A stretch of DNA of 20,140 bases from assembly GCA_002898615.1 (NCBI GenBank), contig BEIB01000012.1, positions 1 to 20,140 of the forward strand, given 5' to 3'. The DNA is from a bacterium HR25 (lineage in GTDB: Bacteria > Chloroflexota > Dehalococcoidia > SM23-28-2 > HRbin24). The notes beneath the pieces are model-generated. The model ran no database searches. It saw nothing but the letters and a program-made list of their open reading frames with translations, and was not told the origin of the DNA. The position numbers were made by a program, and so were the translations under genes. The stretch's first letter is position 1; every line of letters begins with the position of its first letter. This document shows positions 7,636 through 15,134 of this stretch, one piece after another.

Positions 7636-10600
7636 GCCTCGGCGGCCGCCACCTCGCTCAGGCGCAGGGAGATGACGCGCGAGGCGCCATCCGGCCCCAT
7701 GGATATGCCGTAGACAGCATCGGCGGCCTCGATGGTGCGGCGGTTGTGGGTGATGACGATGAATTGGGTCTGGGAGGCCAGCTCCCGCAGGCCGGCGGCG
7801 AAGCGGCCCACGTTGGCCTCGTCCAGCATGGCATCGGCCTCGTCCAGGACGCAGAAGGGCCAGGGATTGGCCTCCAGCAGGGCGAAGAGGTAGGCCATGG
7901 CCGTCAGGGAGCGCTCCCCACCCGAGAGCTGGTTCAGGGTGCGCACCCGCTTCCCCGGCGGGCGGGCCACCATCTCTACCCCTGGCTCCTCCCCCTCCGT
8001 GAGGACGAGCCGCGCCTCGCCCCCGGGCATGAAGGAGCGGAAGTAGCGGCTGAAGCCCTCACTCACCGTCTGGAAGGTGGCCCGGAAGCGCTGGCGGAGG
8101 AACTCCTCCAGCGTCTCCACCGCCCGGTCGATGACGGCCGCCGCCCCCTCCAGGTCCGCCATCTGGCTGCGGAGGCCATCGTGGCGCTCCCGCAGCTCCC
8201 GATACTCCGCCTCCGCCTCGGGGTTGACGGAGCCCAAGCGCCGTAGCTGGCCCCGCAGCCGCTCTATCCGCTGCTCCAGGGCGGCCAGCTCCTCTTCGTT
8301 CACCTGACCGGGCTGGCCATCGCCCAGGGGAAGGGCAGGCAGATCCACCTGGAGCCCCTCCTCCTGGAGGCGCTGGCGCAGGGACGCCGCCTCTGCCTCC
8401 AGGTGGCGCACCTCGGCCCCTGCCTCCGCCAGGCGCCGCTCGGCCTGGATGAGAGTCTCCTGCACGGACATGAGCCGGGCCCGCAGCTCCCGCTCCCTGG
8501 CCTCCGCCTGGGCCAGCGCCTCCCCCGGCGGGGCCTGGGCGGTGGCCGCCTCCAGCTCCCGTCGCAGCCCCTCCAGGCGGCGCCCGTCCGCCTCCAGGGC
8601 GGCGGCGATGGCGGCCATCTCCTCCTCCAGGTGGCGAAGCTGCCCCTCCTTGGCCCGCGTCCGTTCCTCCAGACGAGCGAGCTGCTGATGTCGGCGCTGG
8701 CGTTCCTCCGCCAGTGCGGCCAGCTCCCGCTCCAGGCCGGCCAGGCGAGCGCTGGCGGCGGCGACGGCCGCCAGCGCCTCCTGTCGACGCGGCCCCATCA
8801 GCTCTTGGGCCCGTTGCATCTGGAGCGCCAGCCCTTCCGCCTCCGCCGCCTCCTCCAGCAGGGCCTTGCTCCTCTCCTCCAGCTCCCGGGCCTCCCCCAG
8901 CGCCTCCCGGTCCTCCTCCCGCAGGCGGGCGAGGGAGGATACGAGGCCCCGCATCTCGCCCCGCATCTGGGCCAGCCGCTGGCGTCGCCGCGTCATCTCC
9001 TCACCGAGGCGCTGCCGCTGTCGGGTCAGGGCGGCCAGCTCCGCCCGCAGGCCGGCCAGCGCCTCTTCTCGCTCCCGGGCCTCTCCCTGGAGGCGCTCCA
9101 GCTCCCGCTGACCTACCTCCAAGAGGGCCGATAAGCGCTGGACCTCCTGGCTTAGCCCCTCTCTGTCCCAGTCCGCTCGCAGGGGGAGGGGGCGGCTGGA
9201 GCGGGGCTGGCCAGCGGATATGGCCCCCCAGGGATGGAAGACGATGCCGTCCAGGGTGACCACCGTGCCCAAGCCGCGCCGGGCCACCCGCTGCGCCACC
9301 TCCAGGTCTTTGACGACGATGACCCGGCCCAGGAGGGCGTCCACCACCGGGCGATAGCGGGGATCGCACCTGACCAGCCGGGCGGCCACCCCTATGATGC
9401 CCTTCTCTTTGAGAACGCTCAGAGGATAGGCGGGCCGCAGCCCCTGCAGGGGGACCACGTAGGTGCGGGGCATCCCCTGCCCGGCGATGGCGCCCGCCCC
9501 GGCCACCGCGTCCTGATAGGTAGGGACGAGGACGGCCTCCAGGCACTCGCCCAGGGCAGCCTCTATGGCCCTGGCCAGCCCCGGGGGCACCTGCACCACC
9601 CGGTACAGGAGGGCCTCCAGACCCGGGACGAGGACGCCCTCCTCTGGCTGGGCGCCCTCCGGGTAGAGGCGTCGCTCCACCTCCTGCAGGAACTGGAGGC
9701 GGGAGCGCAGCTCCTCCAGGCGCGCCCGACGGGACTGCTGGTTGGCCTGCACCTGCGCCTGGTTGGCCCGCACCTGGGCCGCTTCCCGCTCCAGTGTCTG
9801 GGCCCTCTGGGCCAGGGCCTCCGCCTGGGCCTGGAGGATGGAGTCCTCCTCCCGCAGGGCCCGCAACTCTTGGACGGTCTGGGCCATCTGACGGATGAGC
9901 TGGCGGCGGCGTCCCTCCTCAGCGGCCAGGCGGCGGTTGCCCTCCCCGTGGGAGGAGCGAAGGCGCTCGGCGCGGCGGGCAGCCTCGGCGGCGGCCGTCC
10001 GCAGCCGCTCCGTCCTCTCGCGGGCGGAGCGGAGGGAGGCCAGGAGCTCCTGCCACTCGCCCTCCACCTGCTGGAGGCGCTCCCGCTCTCGGGCCAGCTC
10101 CTGGGCCGCCTGGGCCATAGCCGCCCGCAGCTCCTCCTCCCGCCGGCGCCCTTCGTCCGGCGGGGCGGCGGCACGGCGCTCCTCCTGGAGGGCCGCCAGC
10201 TCTTCGGCCAGCTCCTCGCGGCGGCCCCGGAGCATGGCCAGGCGTTGCTGAGCGAGGGCTACGCCCTGCTCCTGCTGATGGAGGGCCTCTCGCAGCCGCT
10301 GGAGGCGCTCGGTCGCCTCCCGGACGGCGGCCCGCAGGCGCGTTACCTCTCCCTCCACCGCCGCCAGCTCCCGACGATAGCCCTCAGCCTCCCCCCTGAG
10401 GCGGGCTTCGGCGGCCTCCGCCTCCTGGAGGGCCTCCCGGGCGAGGAGGAGACGCCCCTGGAGCTGTCGCCACTTCGCCCCGTACCAGGAGCGGAGGGCC
10501 TCTTGTAGCTCTCGGGAGAGGCGGGCGTGCTCGGCCGCCCGACGGGCCTGTCGCTCCAACTGGGCGAGGCGAGGAGAGATCTCGTCCAGGAGCATCTGTA

Positions 10601-11180
10601 GCCGCTCCCGGGCCTCGCCGGCGGCGTCCAGGTGGGAGCGAACGGCGTCCAGCCGCCAACGGTAGCGCTGGACATCGGCCGCCTCCTCGATGAGCTGACG
10701 GCGCTCCGCTGGCCGCATCTGGAGGAAGGCCTCCACCGCCCCCTGCCCGATGAAGGCGTAGGAGGAGCCGCTGCCAGCGAAGCCCGTGGCTTCCAGCAAC
10801 AGCTCCTGGACGTCCCGCAGGCGGGCACGGCGACCGTTGATGAAGTAATCGCTCTCGCCGGTCCGGTAGGCGCGGCGGGCGATGACCACCTCGGAGGCGG
10901 CGAAGGGCAAGCCGCCGCCCTGGTCCTCCAGGACGATGGAGACCTCAGCCCGCTCGGCGGGCGGACGACGCTGCGAACCGGCGAAGATGACCTCTTCCGT
11001 CTTGCGGGCCCGCAGCAGACGGGTGGACTGCTCCCCCAGCACCCAGCGCAGGGCCTCGGCGATGTTGGACTTTCCGGAGCCGTTGGGGCCGATGATAGCG
11101 GTGATGCCCGGCCCGAACTCGAAGACCGTCCGACTGGCGAAGCTCTTGAAGCCGGCTATCTCCAGCCGCTTCAGGTACAT
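7632..11180 (-). CDS. smc: Chromosome segregation protein SMC
   Basis: Full-length 1182-residue SMC ATPase, the core of the Smc-ScpAB condensin that organises and segregates the nucleoid. Domains in order: N-terminal ATPase half with Walker A GPNGSGKSN (31-39) and Q-loop FIGQGAVE (143-150); a long Arg/Glu/Ala/Leu-rich coiled coil (about 165-505); a hinge at about 510-660, containing VPGLEALLYRVV and later VVTLDGIVFHPWGAISAG; a second coiled coil (about 670-1025); and the C-terminal ATPase half with signature LSGGERS (1085-1091), Walker B FCVLDEADAMLD (1109-1120) and a THNRRT switch (1144-1149). All key motifs are intact. ATG 11180 lies three bases after the rnc stop, so rnc and smc are one transcription unit. 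Confidence 0.98.
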   Translation of the reverse strand: MYLKRLEIAGFKSFASRTVFEFGPGITAIIGPNGSGKSNIAEALRWVLGEQSTRLLRARKTEEVIFAGSQRRPPAERAEVSIVLEDQGGGLPFAASEVVIARRAYRTGESDYFINGRRARLRDVQELLLEATGFAGSGSSYAFIGQGAVEAFLQMRPAERRQLIEEAADVQRYRWRLDAVRSHLDAAGEARERLQMLLDEISPRLAQLERQARRAAEHARLSRELQEALRSWYGAKWRQLQGRLLLAREALQEAEAAEARLRGEAEGYRRELAAVEGEVTRLRAAVREATERLQRLREALHQQEQGVALAQQRLAMLRGRREELAEELAALQEERRAAAPPDEGRRREEELRAAMAQAAQELARERERLQQVEGEWQELLASLRSARERTERLRTAAAEAARRAERLRSSHGEGNRRLAAEEGRRRQLIRQMAQTVQELRALREEDSILQAQAEALAQRAQTLEREAAQVRANQAQVQANQQSRRARLEELRSRLQFLQEVERRLYPEGAQPEEGVLVPGLEALLYRVVQVPPGLARAIEAALGECLEAVLVPTYQDAVAGAGAIAGQGMPRTYVVPLQGLRPAYPLSVLKEKGIIGVAARLVRCDPRYRPVVDALLGRVIVVKDLEVAQRVARRGLGTVVTLDGIVFHPWGAISAGQPRSSRPLPLRADWDREGLSQEVQRLSALLEVGQRELERLQGEAREREEALAGLRAELAALTRQRQRLGEEMTRRRQRLAQMRGEMRGLVSSLARLREEDREALGEARELEERSKALLEEAAEAEGLALQMQRAQELMGPRRQEALAAVAAASARLAGLERELAALAEERQRRHQQLARLEERTRAKEGQLRHLEEEMAAIAAALEADGRRLEGLRRELEAATAQAPPGEALAQAEARERELRARLMSVQETLIQAERRLAEAGAEVRHLEAEAASLRQRLQEEGLQVDLPALPLGDGQPGQVNEEELAALEQRIERLRGQLRRLGSVNPEAEAEYRELRERHDGLRSQMADLEGAAAVIDRAVETLEEFLRQRFRATFQTVSEGFSRYFRSFMPGGEARLVLTEGEEPGVEMVARPPGKRVRTLNQLSGGERSLTAMAYLFALLEANPWPFCVLDEADAMLDEANVGRFAAGLRELASQTQFIVITHNRRTIEAADAVYGISMGPDGASRVISLRLSEVAAAEA

Positions 11181-11183
11181 GGG

Positions 11184-11891
11184 CTAGCTGGCCGTGGAGA
11201 GGGCCTCCAGGGCCTGGCGAGCGGCCTCCAGCTCGGCCTGCTTCTTGCTCCTGCCCCGGCCACGTCCCAACACCCTCTCGCCCAGCACTACCTCTACCGT
11301 GAAGGTCTTGGCGTGGTCAGGCCCCTCCGCCTCCACCACCCGGTAACGAGGCAACTGGTGCCAGCGTGACTGCACTACCCGCTGCAACTCCGATTTGCTG
11401 TCCACCACCGGCTCCCCGGCCGCCAGCCGCTCCAGCTCCGGCCCCAGCAGCCGCAGCACCAACCGCCGCGCCGCCGGGAGGCCGCGGTCCAGGAAGACGG
11501 CGCCTATCACGGCCTCCAGGGCGCCCACCAGGTTGGAGGGCCGCCGCCGGCCGCCGGAGAGGGCCTCCCCCCGCCCCAGCACCAGGTACTCTCCCAGGGA
11601 GAGACGTTCCGCCACAGCTGCCAGCGTATCCCAGCGCACCAGGTGGGCCCGCATCTGGCTCAGCTCTCCCTCCGTCCGGCCGGGGAAGAGGTGGTAGAGG
11701 TGCTCGCTTATCACGAGATTGAGGACAGCGTCCCCCAGGAACTCCAGGCGCTCGTTGTCCTCCAGCCCCTGGCCGCGGGCCTCGTTCACGTAGGAGCGGT
11801 GGACGAGGGCCTGCTGCAGCAGCTCGGGACGCCGGAAGGAGAGCCTCGCCCGCTCCGCCAGCTCTCGCCAGTCCCGCGCTCGCTCCATCAT
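11184..11891 (-). CDS. rnc: Ribonuclease III
   Basis: Double-strand-specific endoribonuclease for rRNA and mRNA processing, 235 residues. The RNase III domain (about 10-150) has the signature NERLEFLGDAVL (46-57), with E50 and D54 as metal ligands. A dsRNA-binding domain follows (about 163-232), with DSKSELQ and GRGRSKKQAELEAARQAL. In the third motif, NLVGALEAVIGAVFLD, E126 is present but the usual metal-binding Asp three residues earlier is Gly123. Two ATGs are adjacent (11891 and 11888); no Shine-Dalgarno sequence precedes either. A strong promoter lies about 80 bases upstream, leaving a leader. First gene of rnc-smc. Family assignment is secure; full catalytic activity is an open point because of Gly123. 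Confidence 0.95.
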   Translation of the reverse strand: MMERARDWRELAERARLSFRRPELLQQALVHRSYVNEARGQGLEDNERLEFLGDAVLNLVISEHLYHLFPGRTEGELSQMRAHLVRWDTLAAVAERLSLGEYLVLGRGEALSGGRRRPSNLVGALEAVIGAVFLDRGLPAARRLVLRLLGPELERLAAGEPVVDSKSELQRVVQSRWHQLPRYRVVEAEGPDHAKTFTVEVVLGERVLGRGRGRSKKQAELEAARQALEALSTAS

Positions 11892-11978
11892 AGCTTAAAC
11901 ATAACGTCAATAAAAGCTCGCCGGTAAGCGGAAAGGGCCGCCCGGACGCTCCTGGGGCGCCGTTCCCGACTAGGGGCC

Positions 11979-12007
11979 ATCATATCTGTCCGGGCTGCCG
12001 CTGTCAA
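11979..12007 (-). promoter_or_regulatory. Near-consensus sigma70 promoter for rnc-smc
   Basis: Read on the minus strand: TTGACA (12007-12002), 17 bases, TATGAT (11984-11979). This is a perfect -35, a five-of-six -10 and ideal spacing. The predicted start near 11972 leaves a leader of about 80 bases before rnc. The strongest promoter-like site I found in the window. Confidence 0.75.
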
Positions 12008-12018
12008 GCTGAGGAGGC

Positions 12019-12024
12019 TATAAT
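12019..12024 (+). promoter_or_regulatory. Candidate -10 box upstream of cca
   Basis: A perfect TATAAT faces cca. Its expected -35 position (11996-12001, TGCCGC) is poor and next to the -35 of the divergent rnc promoter. A start near 12031 would leave only about six bases before the GTG at 12037. The site directly follows GAGGAGG (12011-12017), so these bases could instead be a ribosome binding site plus ATG (12023) for a 10-codon leader peptide. Confidence 0.4.
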
Positions 12025-12036
12025 GCAGGGCGCGTC

Positions 12037-13299
12037 GTGGAAAAGCCAAACTTGACAGTAAAATTATGGGCCCGTCTGGGCCCCGCACAGGGCCAGGCCC
12101 TCTCCCTCCTCCTGGCCCTGGCCCGTGAGCGTCGTCTCCCCCTCTATCTGGTGGGGGGCAGCGTGCGCGACCTCCTCCTGGGAAGCCCCACCCTGGACCT
12201 GGACCTGGTGGTGGAGGGGGACGCCCCCGCCCTGGCGCAGGCCGCAGCGGCTGCCCTGGAGGGGGCCCGTGCCACCGTCCACGGCGCCTTCGGCACCGCC
12301 ACCGTGCTGGGCCCGGGCTACCGTCTGGACCTGGCCACCGCCCGGGCGGAGAGCTACCCGCGGCCGGGCGCCCTCCCTCGCGTGCGGCCCGCCGCCATCG
12401 AGGACGATCTGGGGCGGCGGGACTTCACCGTCCACGCCATGGCCCTCGCCCTGAGCGGCGCCCGGGAGGGCCGGCTCCTGGACCCCCACGGCGGCCTGGC
12501 CGACCTGCGATCCGGCCTCCTGCGCGTCCTCCACGAGGCCAGCTTCCAGGACGACGCCACTCGCATCCTGCGGGCCGCCCGCTACGCCGCTCGTTTCTCC
12601 TTCCACCTCGAGGCGAGGACGCTGGCCTGGATGGAGAGGGATGCCCCCTACCTGGCCACCATCAGCGGGCCCCGGCTCCACCACGAGCTGCTGCGCACCC
12701 TCGAGGAAGAGAGGCCAGCCGACGCCCTCGCCCTCCTGGAGGGGCTGGGCGCCCTTCGCCACATCCATCCCGCCCTCGCCTTCGATGACGGGATGGCCCG
12801 CGCCTTCGCCCTCGCCCCCTCCCTGGCCGGCGCCGAGGCCGGCCCGCCCCTGTACCTGGCCGTCCTGGCCGCCCGCCTGACGGAGGGGGAGGCGGCCTCC
12901 CTGGCCCAGCGCCTCTCCCTGAACCGACGGGAGCGGGAGGCGGTGCTGGCCATGCCCCGTCTCCGCCGGGCGGCCCGGGGCCTGGCCGGGGACGCCTCCC
13001 CCAGCCAGGTGGTGCGGCTGCTGGAGCCCTTCCCCACGGCCGCCCTCTGGGCCTTCGCCCTCGTCGGCGACGAGCTAGCCAGAGGGACCGTCCTGCGCTA
13101 CCTTAGAGAGTGGCGCCAGGTGAGGCCGGCGCTGGGCGGCCGAGACCTCCTGCGATTGGGCGTGCCCCGGGGGCCTCGCATGGGCCAGCTCCTGGCCGCC
13201 CTCAGGGACGCCCGCCTGGAGGGACGCGTCCGCTCCCGGGAGGAGGAGATGGAGATGGTGCGGGCTCTGCTAGCGGCCGGCGAGGTAGAGAAGGCATGA
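12037..13299 (+). CDS. cca: CCA tRNA nucleotidyltransferase / poly(A) polymerase family protein (class II)
   Basis: Class II nucleotidyltransferase, 420 residues, adding or repairing the CCA end of tRNA. Motifs: LVGGSVRDLLLG (38-49), the catalytic DLD carboxylates (54-56) within LDLDLVVEGD, RRDFTVHAMA (128-137), LLDPHGGLADL (148-158) and SFQDDATRILRAARYAARF (170-188), the last two typical of the neck region. The C-terminal part (about 230-420) is helical and Ala/Leu-rich, with no HD domain motif. It could instead be a poly(A) polymerase; the two are hard to separate by eye, but a single copy near rnc favours cca. GTG 12037 is chosen because the following residues fit the family N-terminus and AGGG lies six bases upstream. 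Followed, with ATGA overlap, by a small zinc-finger gene. Confidence 0.92.
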   Translation: MEKPNLTVKLWARLGPAQGQALSLLLALARERRLPLYLVGGSVRDLLLGSPTLDLDLVVEGDAPALAQAAAAALEGARATVHGAFGTATVLGPGYRLDLATARAESYPRPGALPRVRPAAIEDDLGRRDFTVHAMALALSGAREGRLLDPHGGLADLRSGLLRVLHEASFQDDATRILRAARYAARFSFHLEARTLAWMERDAPYLATISGPRLHHELLRTLEEERPADALALLEGLGALRHIHPALAFDDGMARAFALAPSLAGAEAGPPLYLAVLAARLTEGEAASLAQRLSLNRREREAVLAMPRLRRAARGLAGDASPSQVVRLLEPFPTAALWAFALVGDELARGTVLRYLREWRQVRPALGGRDLLRLGVPRGPRMGQLLAALRDARLEGRVRSREEEMEMVRALLAAGEVEKA

Positions 13300-13541
13300 T
13301 GGGACTGGAGAAGCTGTCGAACGCCCCCTGCCACGTCTGCGGTGCTCCCCTGGGCGCCGCCGACTACGCCGCCTGCAACGGCTGCGGTGGCCTCTTCCAC
13401 TGGAGCTGGAGCGGCGCCCCCGCGGCAGACGACTGCGGCATCGCCTGGCTGGACGAGCAGTACCTGGTCCTGGAGTATGCCTGCAACGTCTGCCTGGGCA
13501 GGGCCGCCGGGCAGGAGCCGCCGGTGGGCCGTGGCCACTAG
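13296..13541 (+). CDS. Small C4HC3-type zinc-finger protein
   Basis: An 81-residue protein I cannot assign to a named family. Cys12, Cys15, Cys27, Cys30, His35, Cys47, Cys63 and Cys66 form the pattern C-x2-C-x11-C-x2-C-x4-H-x11-C-x15-C-x2-C. This has the order of ligands of PHD/RING-like two-zinc fingers, though the His-to-Cys gap is longer than in a typical PHD. The region around the second pair reads CNGCGGLFHWSWS. The ATG at 13296 overlaps the cca stop (ATGATG; 13299 is an alternative), so it is probably translated by coupling with cca. The next gene, eight bases later, looks like a diverged tandem copy. No nuclease, helicase or DNA-binding domain is attached. Function unknown; protein or RNA binding is possible. 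Confidence 0.75.
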   Translation: MMGLEKLSNAPCHVCGAPLGAADYAACNGCGGLFHWSWSGAPAADDCGIAWLDEQYLVLEYACNVCLGRAAGQEPPVGRGH

Positions 13542-13549
13542 GTGAAGCC

Positions 13550-13771
13550 GTGCTCTGCCGTATCTGCCAGCAGGAGATCGCGACGGGAGAGGGGCTCCCC
13601 TGCTACCTCTGTGGCGGTCCGTTCCACTTCTCCTCCGACCGCGCCTGCGGCCGCGTCATGCCCAACCCTTATGCCTGCTGAGGGATGCTCTACCTCTGCG
13701 CCGTGTGCGCGGAGACCAGGGTGACCGGCGGGGCCAGCGAGATGATCCCCGGCGCCGGCGAAGAGGGCTAG
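13550..13771 (+). CDS. Tandem zinc-finger paralogue interrupted by in-frame TGA (recoding candidate or nonsense allele)
   Basis: Read from GTG 13550 (AGGTG lies just upstream), this frame gives 73 codons with a TGA at codon 44 (13679-13681) and a TAG at 13769-13771. Before the TGA are Cys3, Cys6, Cys18, Cys21, His26, Cys33 and Cys43. After it comes GMLYLCAVC, with Cys50 and Cys53. The pattern C-x2-C-x11-C-x2-C-G-G-x-F-H is identical in spacing to the preceding gene, and LYLCAVC matches its LEYACNVC. A product ending at the TGA would lack the last zinc-ligand pair. The second half could also restart at ATG 13685. The TAG overlaps the convergent dipeptidase stop in CTAG. Explanations are UGA read as selenocysteine or another residue, a nonsense mutation (for example CGA or TGG to TGA), or a sequence error. 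Confidence 0.55.
13694..13714 (+). other. Hairpin just downstream of the in-frame TGA (SECIS-like geometry)
   Basis: CTCTGCGC (13694-13701) pairs over eight positions, with one G-U, to GCGCGGAG (13707-13714) around a five-base loop CGTGT. The stem begins 12 bases after the TGA, and the loop begins 20 bases after it with G in its second position. This fits the bacterial SECIS geometry as I recall it. It also lies in GC-rich coding DNA, where such stems arise by chance. Confidence 0.35.
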
Positions 13772-15123
13772 CCCGCCCGGGCGAAGTCCTCCAGCAGGGC
13801 GACCACCGCCTTGGCCCCCCGCAGAAAGTCCTCCACCCGTATGTTCTCGTCCGGGGCGTGAATGCGGGTGTCCGGGTAGCCGACGCCGAAGTCGATGGTG
13901 GGGAGGCCCAGGGTACTGACGAAGGGATAGAGGGGCCCCGTCCCCGCCATGGAGGGCACCACCACCGGCTCCTTCCCGTAGACCCGCCGCAGCGTCTCCC
14001 GCGCCATCTGGACGATGGGGTGATCCACCGGCGTGCGGGCCGGCCGCTCGGCGCTGAGGAGCCGCACCTCGATGTCGCCGTAGCCCTCCCGCTCCAGGTG
14101 CCGCCTCAGCTTCTCCAAGAGGTCCAGCGGGTCCTGGTCCGGCACCAGACGGAAGTCCATCTTGGCCAGCGCCTCCGCCGGCAGGACGGTCTTGGGCCCC
14201 GGTCCGGTGTAGCCGGAGAGGAGGCCGTCCACGGTGGCCGTGGGGTCGAAGATGTGGCGTCGGCGGGCCTCCCGGGGGGAGAGGCCAGCGACGAACTCCC
14301 TGATGCCATAGCTGCGCAGCGTCTCCTCCTCCTCGTCGGGCATGGCGTCCACCGCTGCCAGCTCCTGGGGCGTGGGTGGCCGCACCTGCTCGTAGAAGCC
14401 GTCGATGCGCACCCGCTCGTCTGGCCCCTTGATGGTGGCGAGGGCCCAGACCAGCCGCCAGGCGGCGTTGGGGAGCACCGTCCCCCAGGAGGAGTGGGCG
14501 TCGCGGTCAATGGTGCGGGCCGCCAGCTCCACGTAGAGGAGCCCCTTCACCCCCAGGGTGAGCTGAGGGCGGCCGTCCCAGGTGACGCCGCCCCCCTCCC
14601 AGAGGCAGGCATCGGCCTTGAGGAGCTCGCGGTGCTCGGCCACGAACTCCTCCATCTCCGGGCTGCCGATCTCCTCGTCCCCCTCGATGCAGAACTTGAC
14701 GCTGCAGGGGAGCCCGCCTCGCACCTCTCGCCAAGCCCGTATGGCGTAGAGGCGGGCGATGATGTTCCCCTTGTTGTCGGAGACGCCACGGCCGAAGAGC
14801 TTCCCCTCCCGCAGGGTGGGCTGGAAGGGGGGAGAGCTCCACAACTCCAGGGGCTCCGGGGGCTGGACATCGTAGTGGTCATAGAAGAGGAGCGTGCGGG
14901 GCGAGTCCCCCGCCTGGTAGGCGTAGACTACGGGGTTGCCCTCCCGGGGCTTGGGCAGCACCTCCGCCTCGAAGCCCAGGGCGTGCAGGCGGGCGGCCAC
15001 CCATTCCGCCGTCTCCTCTATGGCCTTGCCCTGGGCGCTCACGGTGGGCAGCCGGCACAGCTCCTGCAGCTCTCGCAGCGCCTCGCCCAGGTGGTCGTCC
15101 AGGTAGCGGAAGAGGTCTTCCAT
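13768..15123 (-). CDS. M20-family dipeptidase / metallo-hydrolase
   Basis: A 451-residue zinc peptidase of the M20/M25/M40 family, likely cytosolic, cleaving dipeptides or similar amide substrates. Metal-site motifs are intact: LLFYDHYDVQP (H83), GRGVSDNKGN (D116), the catalytic EGDEEIGS (E150-E151), LWEGGG (E176) and the late TRIHAPDENIR histidine (about 426). The lid/dimer domain holds DAHSSWG (H210). Length and motif order fit the CNDP/PepV-like subgroup written as dipeptidase in many genomes. ATG 15123 is preceded by a strong GAGGAGGT (15136-15129) that overlaps the stop of the upstream GNAT gene, so the two are co-transcribed. The substrate is not predictable. It converges on the zinc-finger pair, sharing CTAG. 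Confidence 0.92.
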   Translation of the reverse strand: MEDLFRYLDDHLGEALRELQELCRLPTVSAQGKAIEETAEWVAARLHALGFEAEVLPKPREGNPVVYAYQAGDSPRTLLFYDHYDVQPPEPLELWSSPPFQPTLREGKLFGRGVSDNKGNIIARLYAIRAWREVRGGLPCSVKFCIEGDEEIGSPEMEEFVAEHRELLKADACLWEGGGVTWDGRPQLTLGVKGLLYVELAARTIDRDAHSSWGTVLPNAAWRLVWALATIKGPDERVRIDGFYEQVRPPTPQELAAVDAMPDEEEETLRSYGIREFVAGLSPREARRRHIFDPTATVDGLLSGYTGPGPKTVLPAEALAKMDFRLVPDQDPLDLLEKLRRHLEREGYGDIEVRLLSAERPARTPVDHPIVQMARETLRRVYGKEPVVVPSMAGTGPLYPFVSTLGLPTIDFGVGYPDTRIHAPDENIRVEDFLRGAKAVVALLEDFARAG

Positions 15124-15134
15124 GGCCTACCTCC

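Noticed and set aside
11888..11983. 31-codon frame upstream of rnc (MMAPSRERRP start), ending in an ATGA overlap with the rnc ATG
   Set aside because: Its ATG lies inside the -10 box of the strong promoter, so it would not be in that transcript; no ribosome binding site.
12052..12057. TTGACA on the plus strand inside the start of cca
   Set aside because: No -10-like sequence at 16-18 bases downstream; it is coding sequence for Leu-Thr.
13542..13724. 60-codon frame starting at GTG 13542, overlapping the second zinc finger
   Set aside because: Ser/Arg/Ala-rich with no motif; the frame starting at 13550 has the zinc ligands spaced as in its neighbour.
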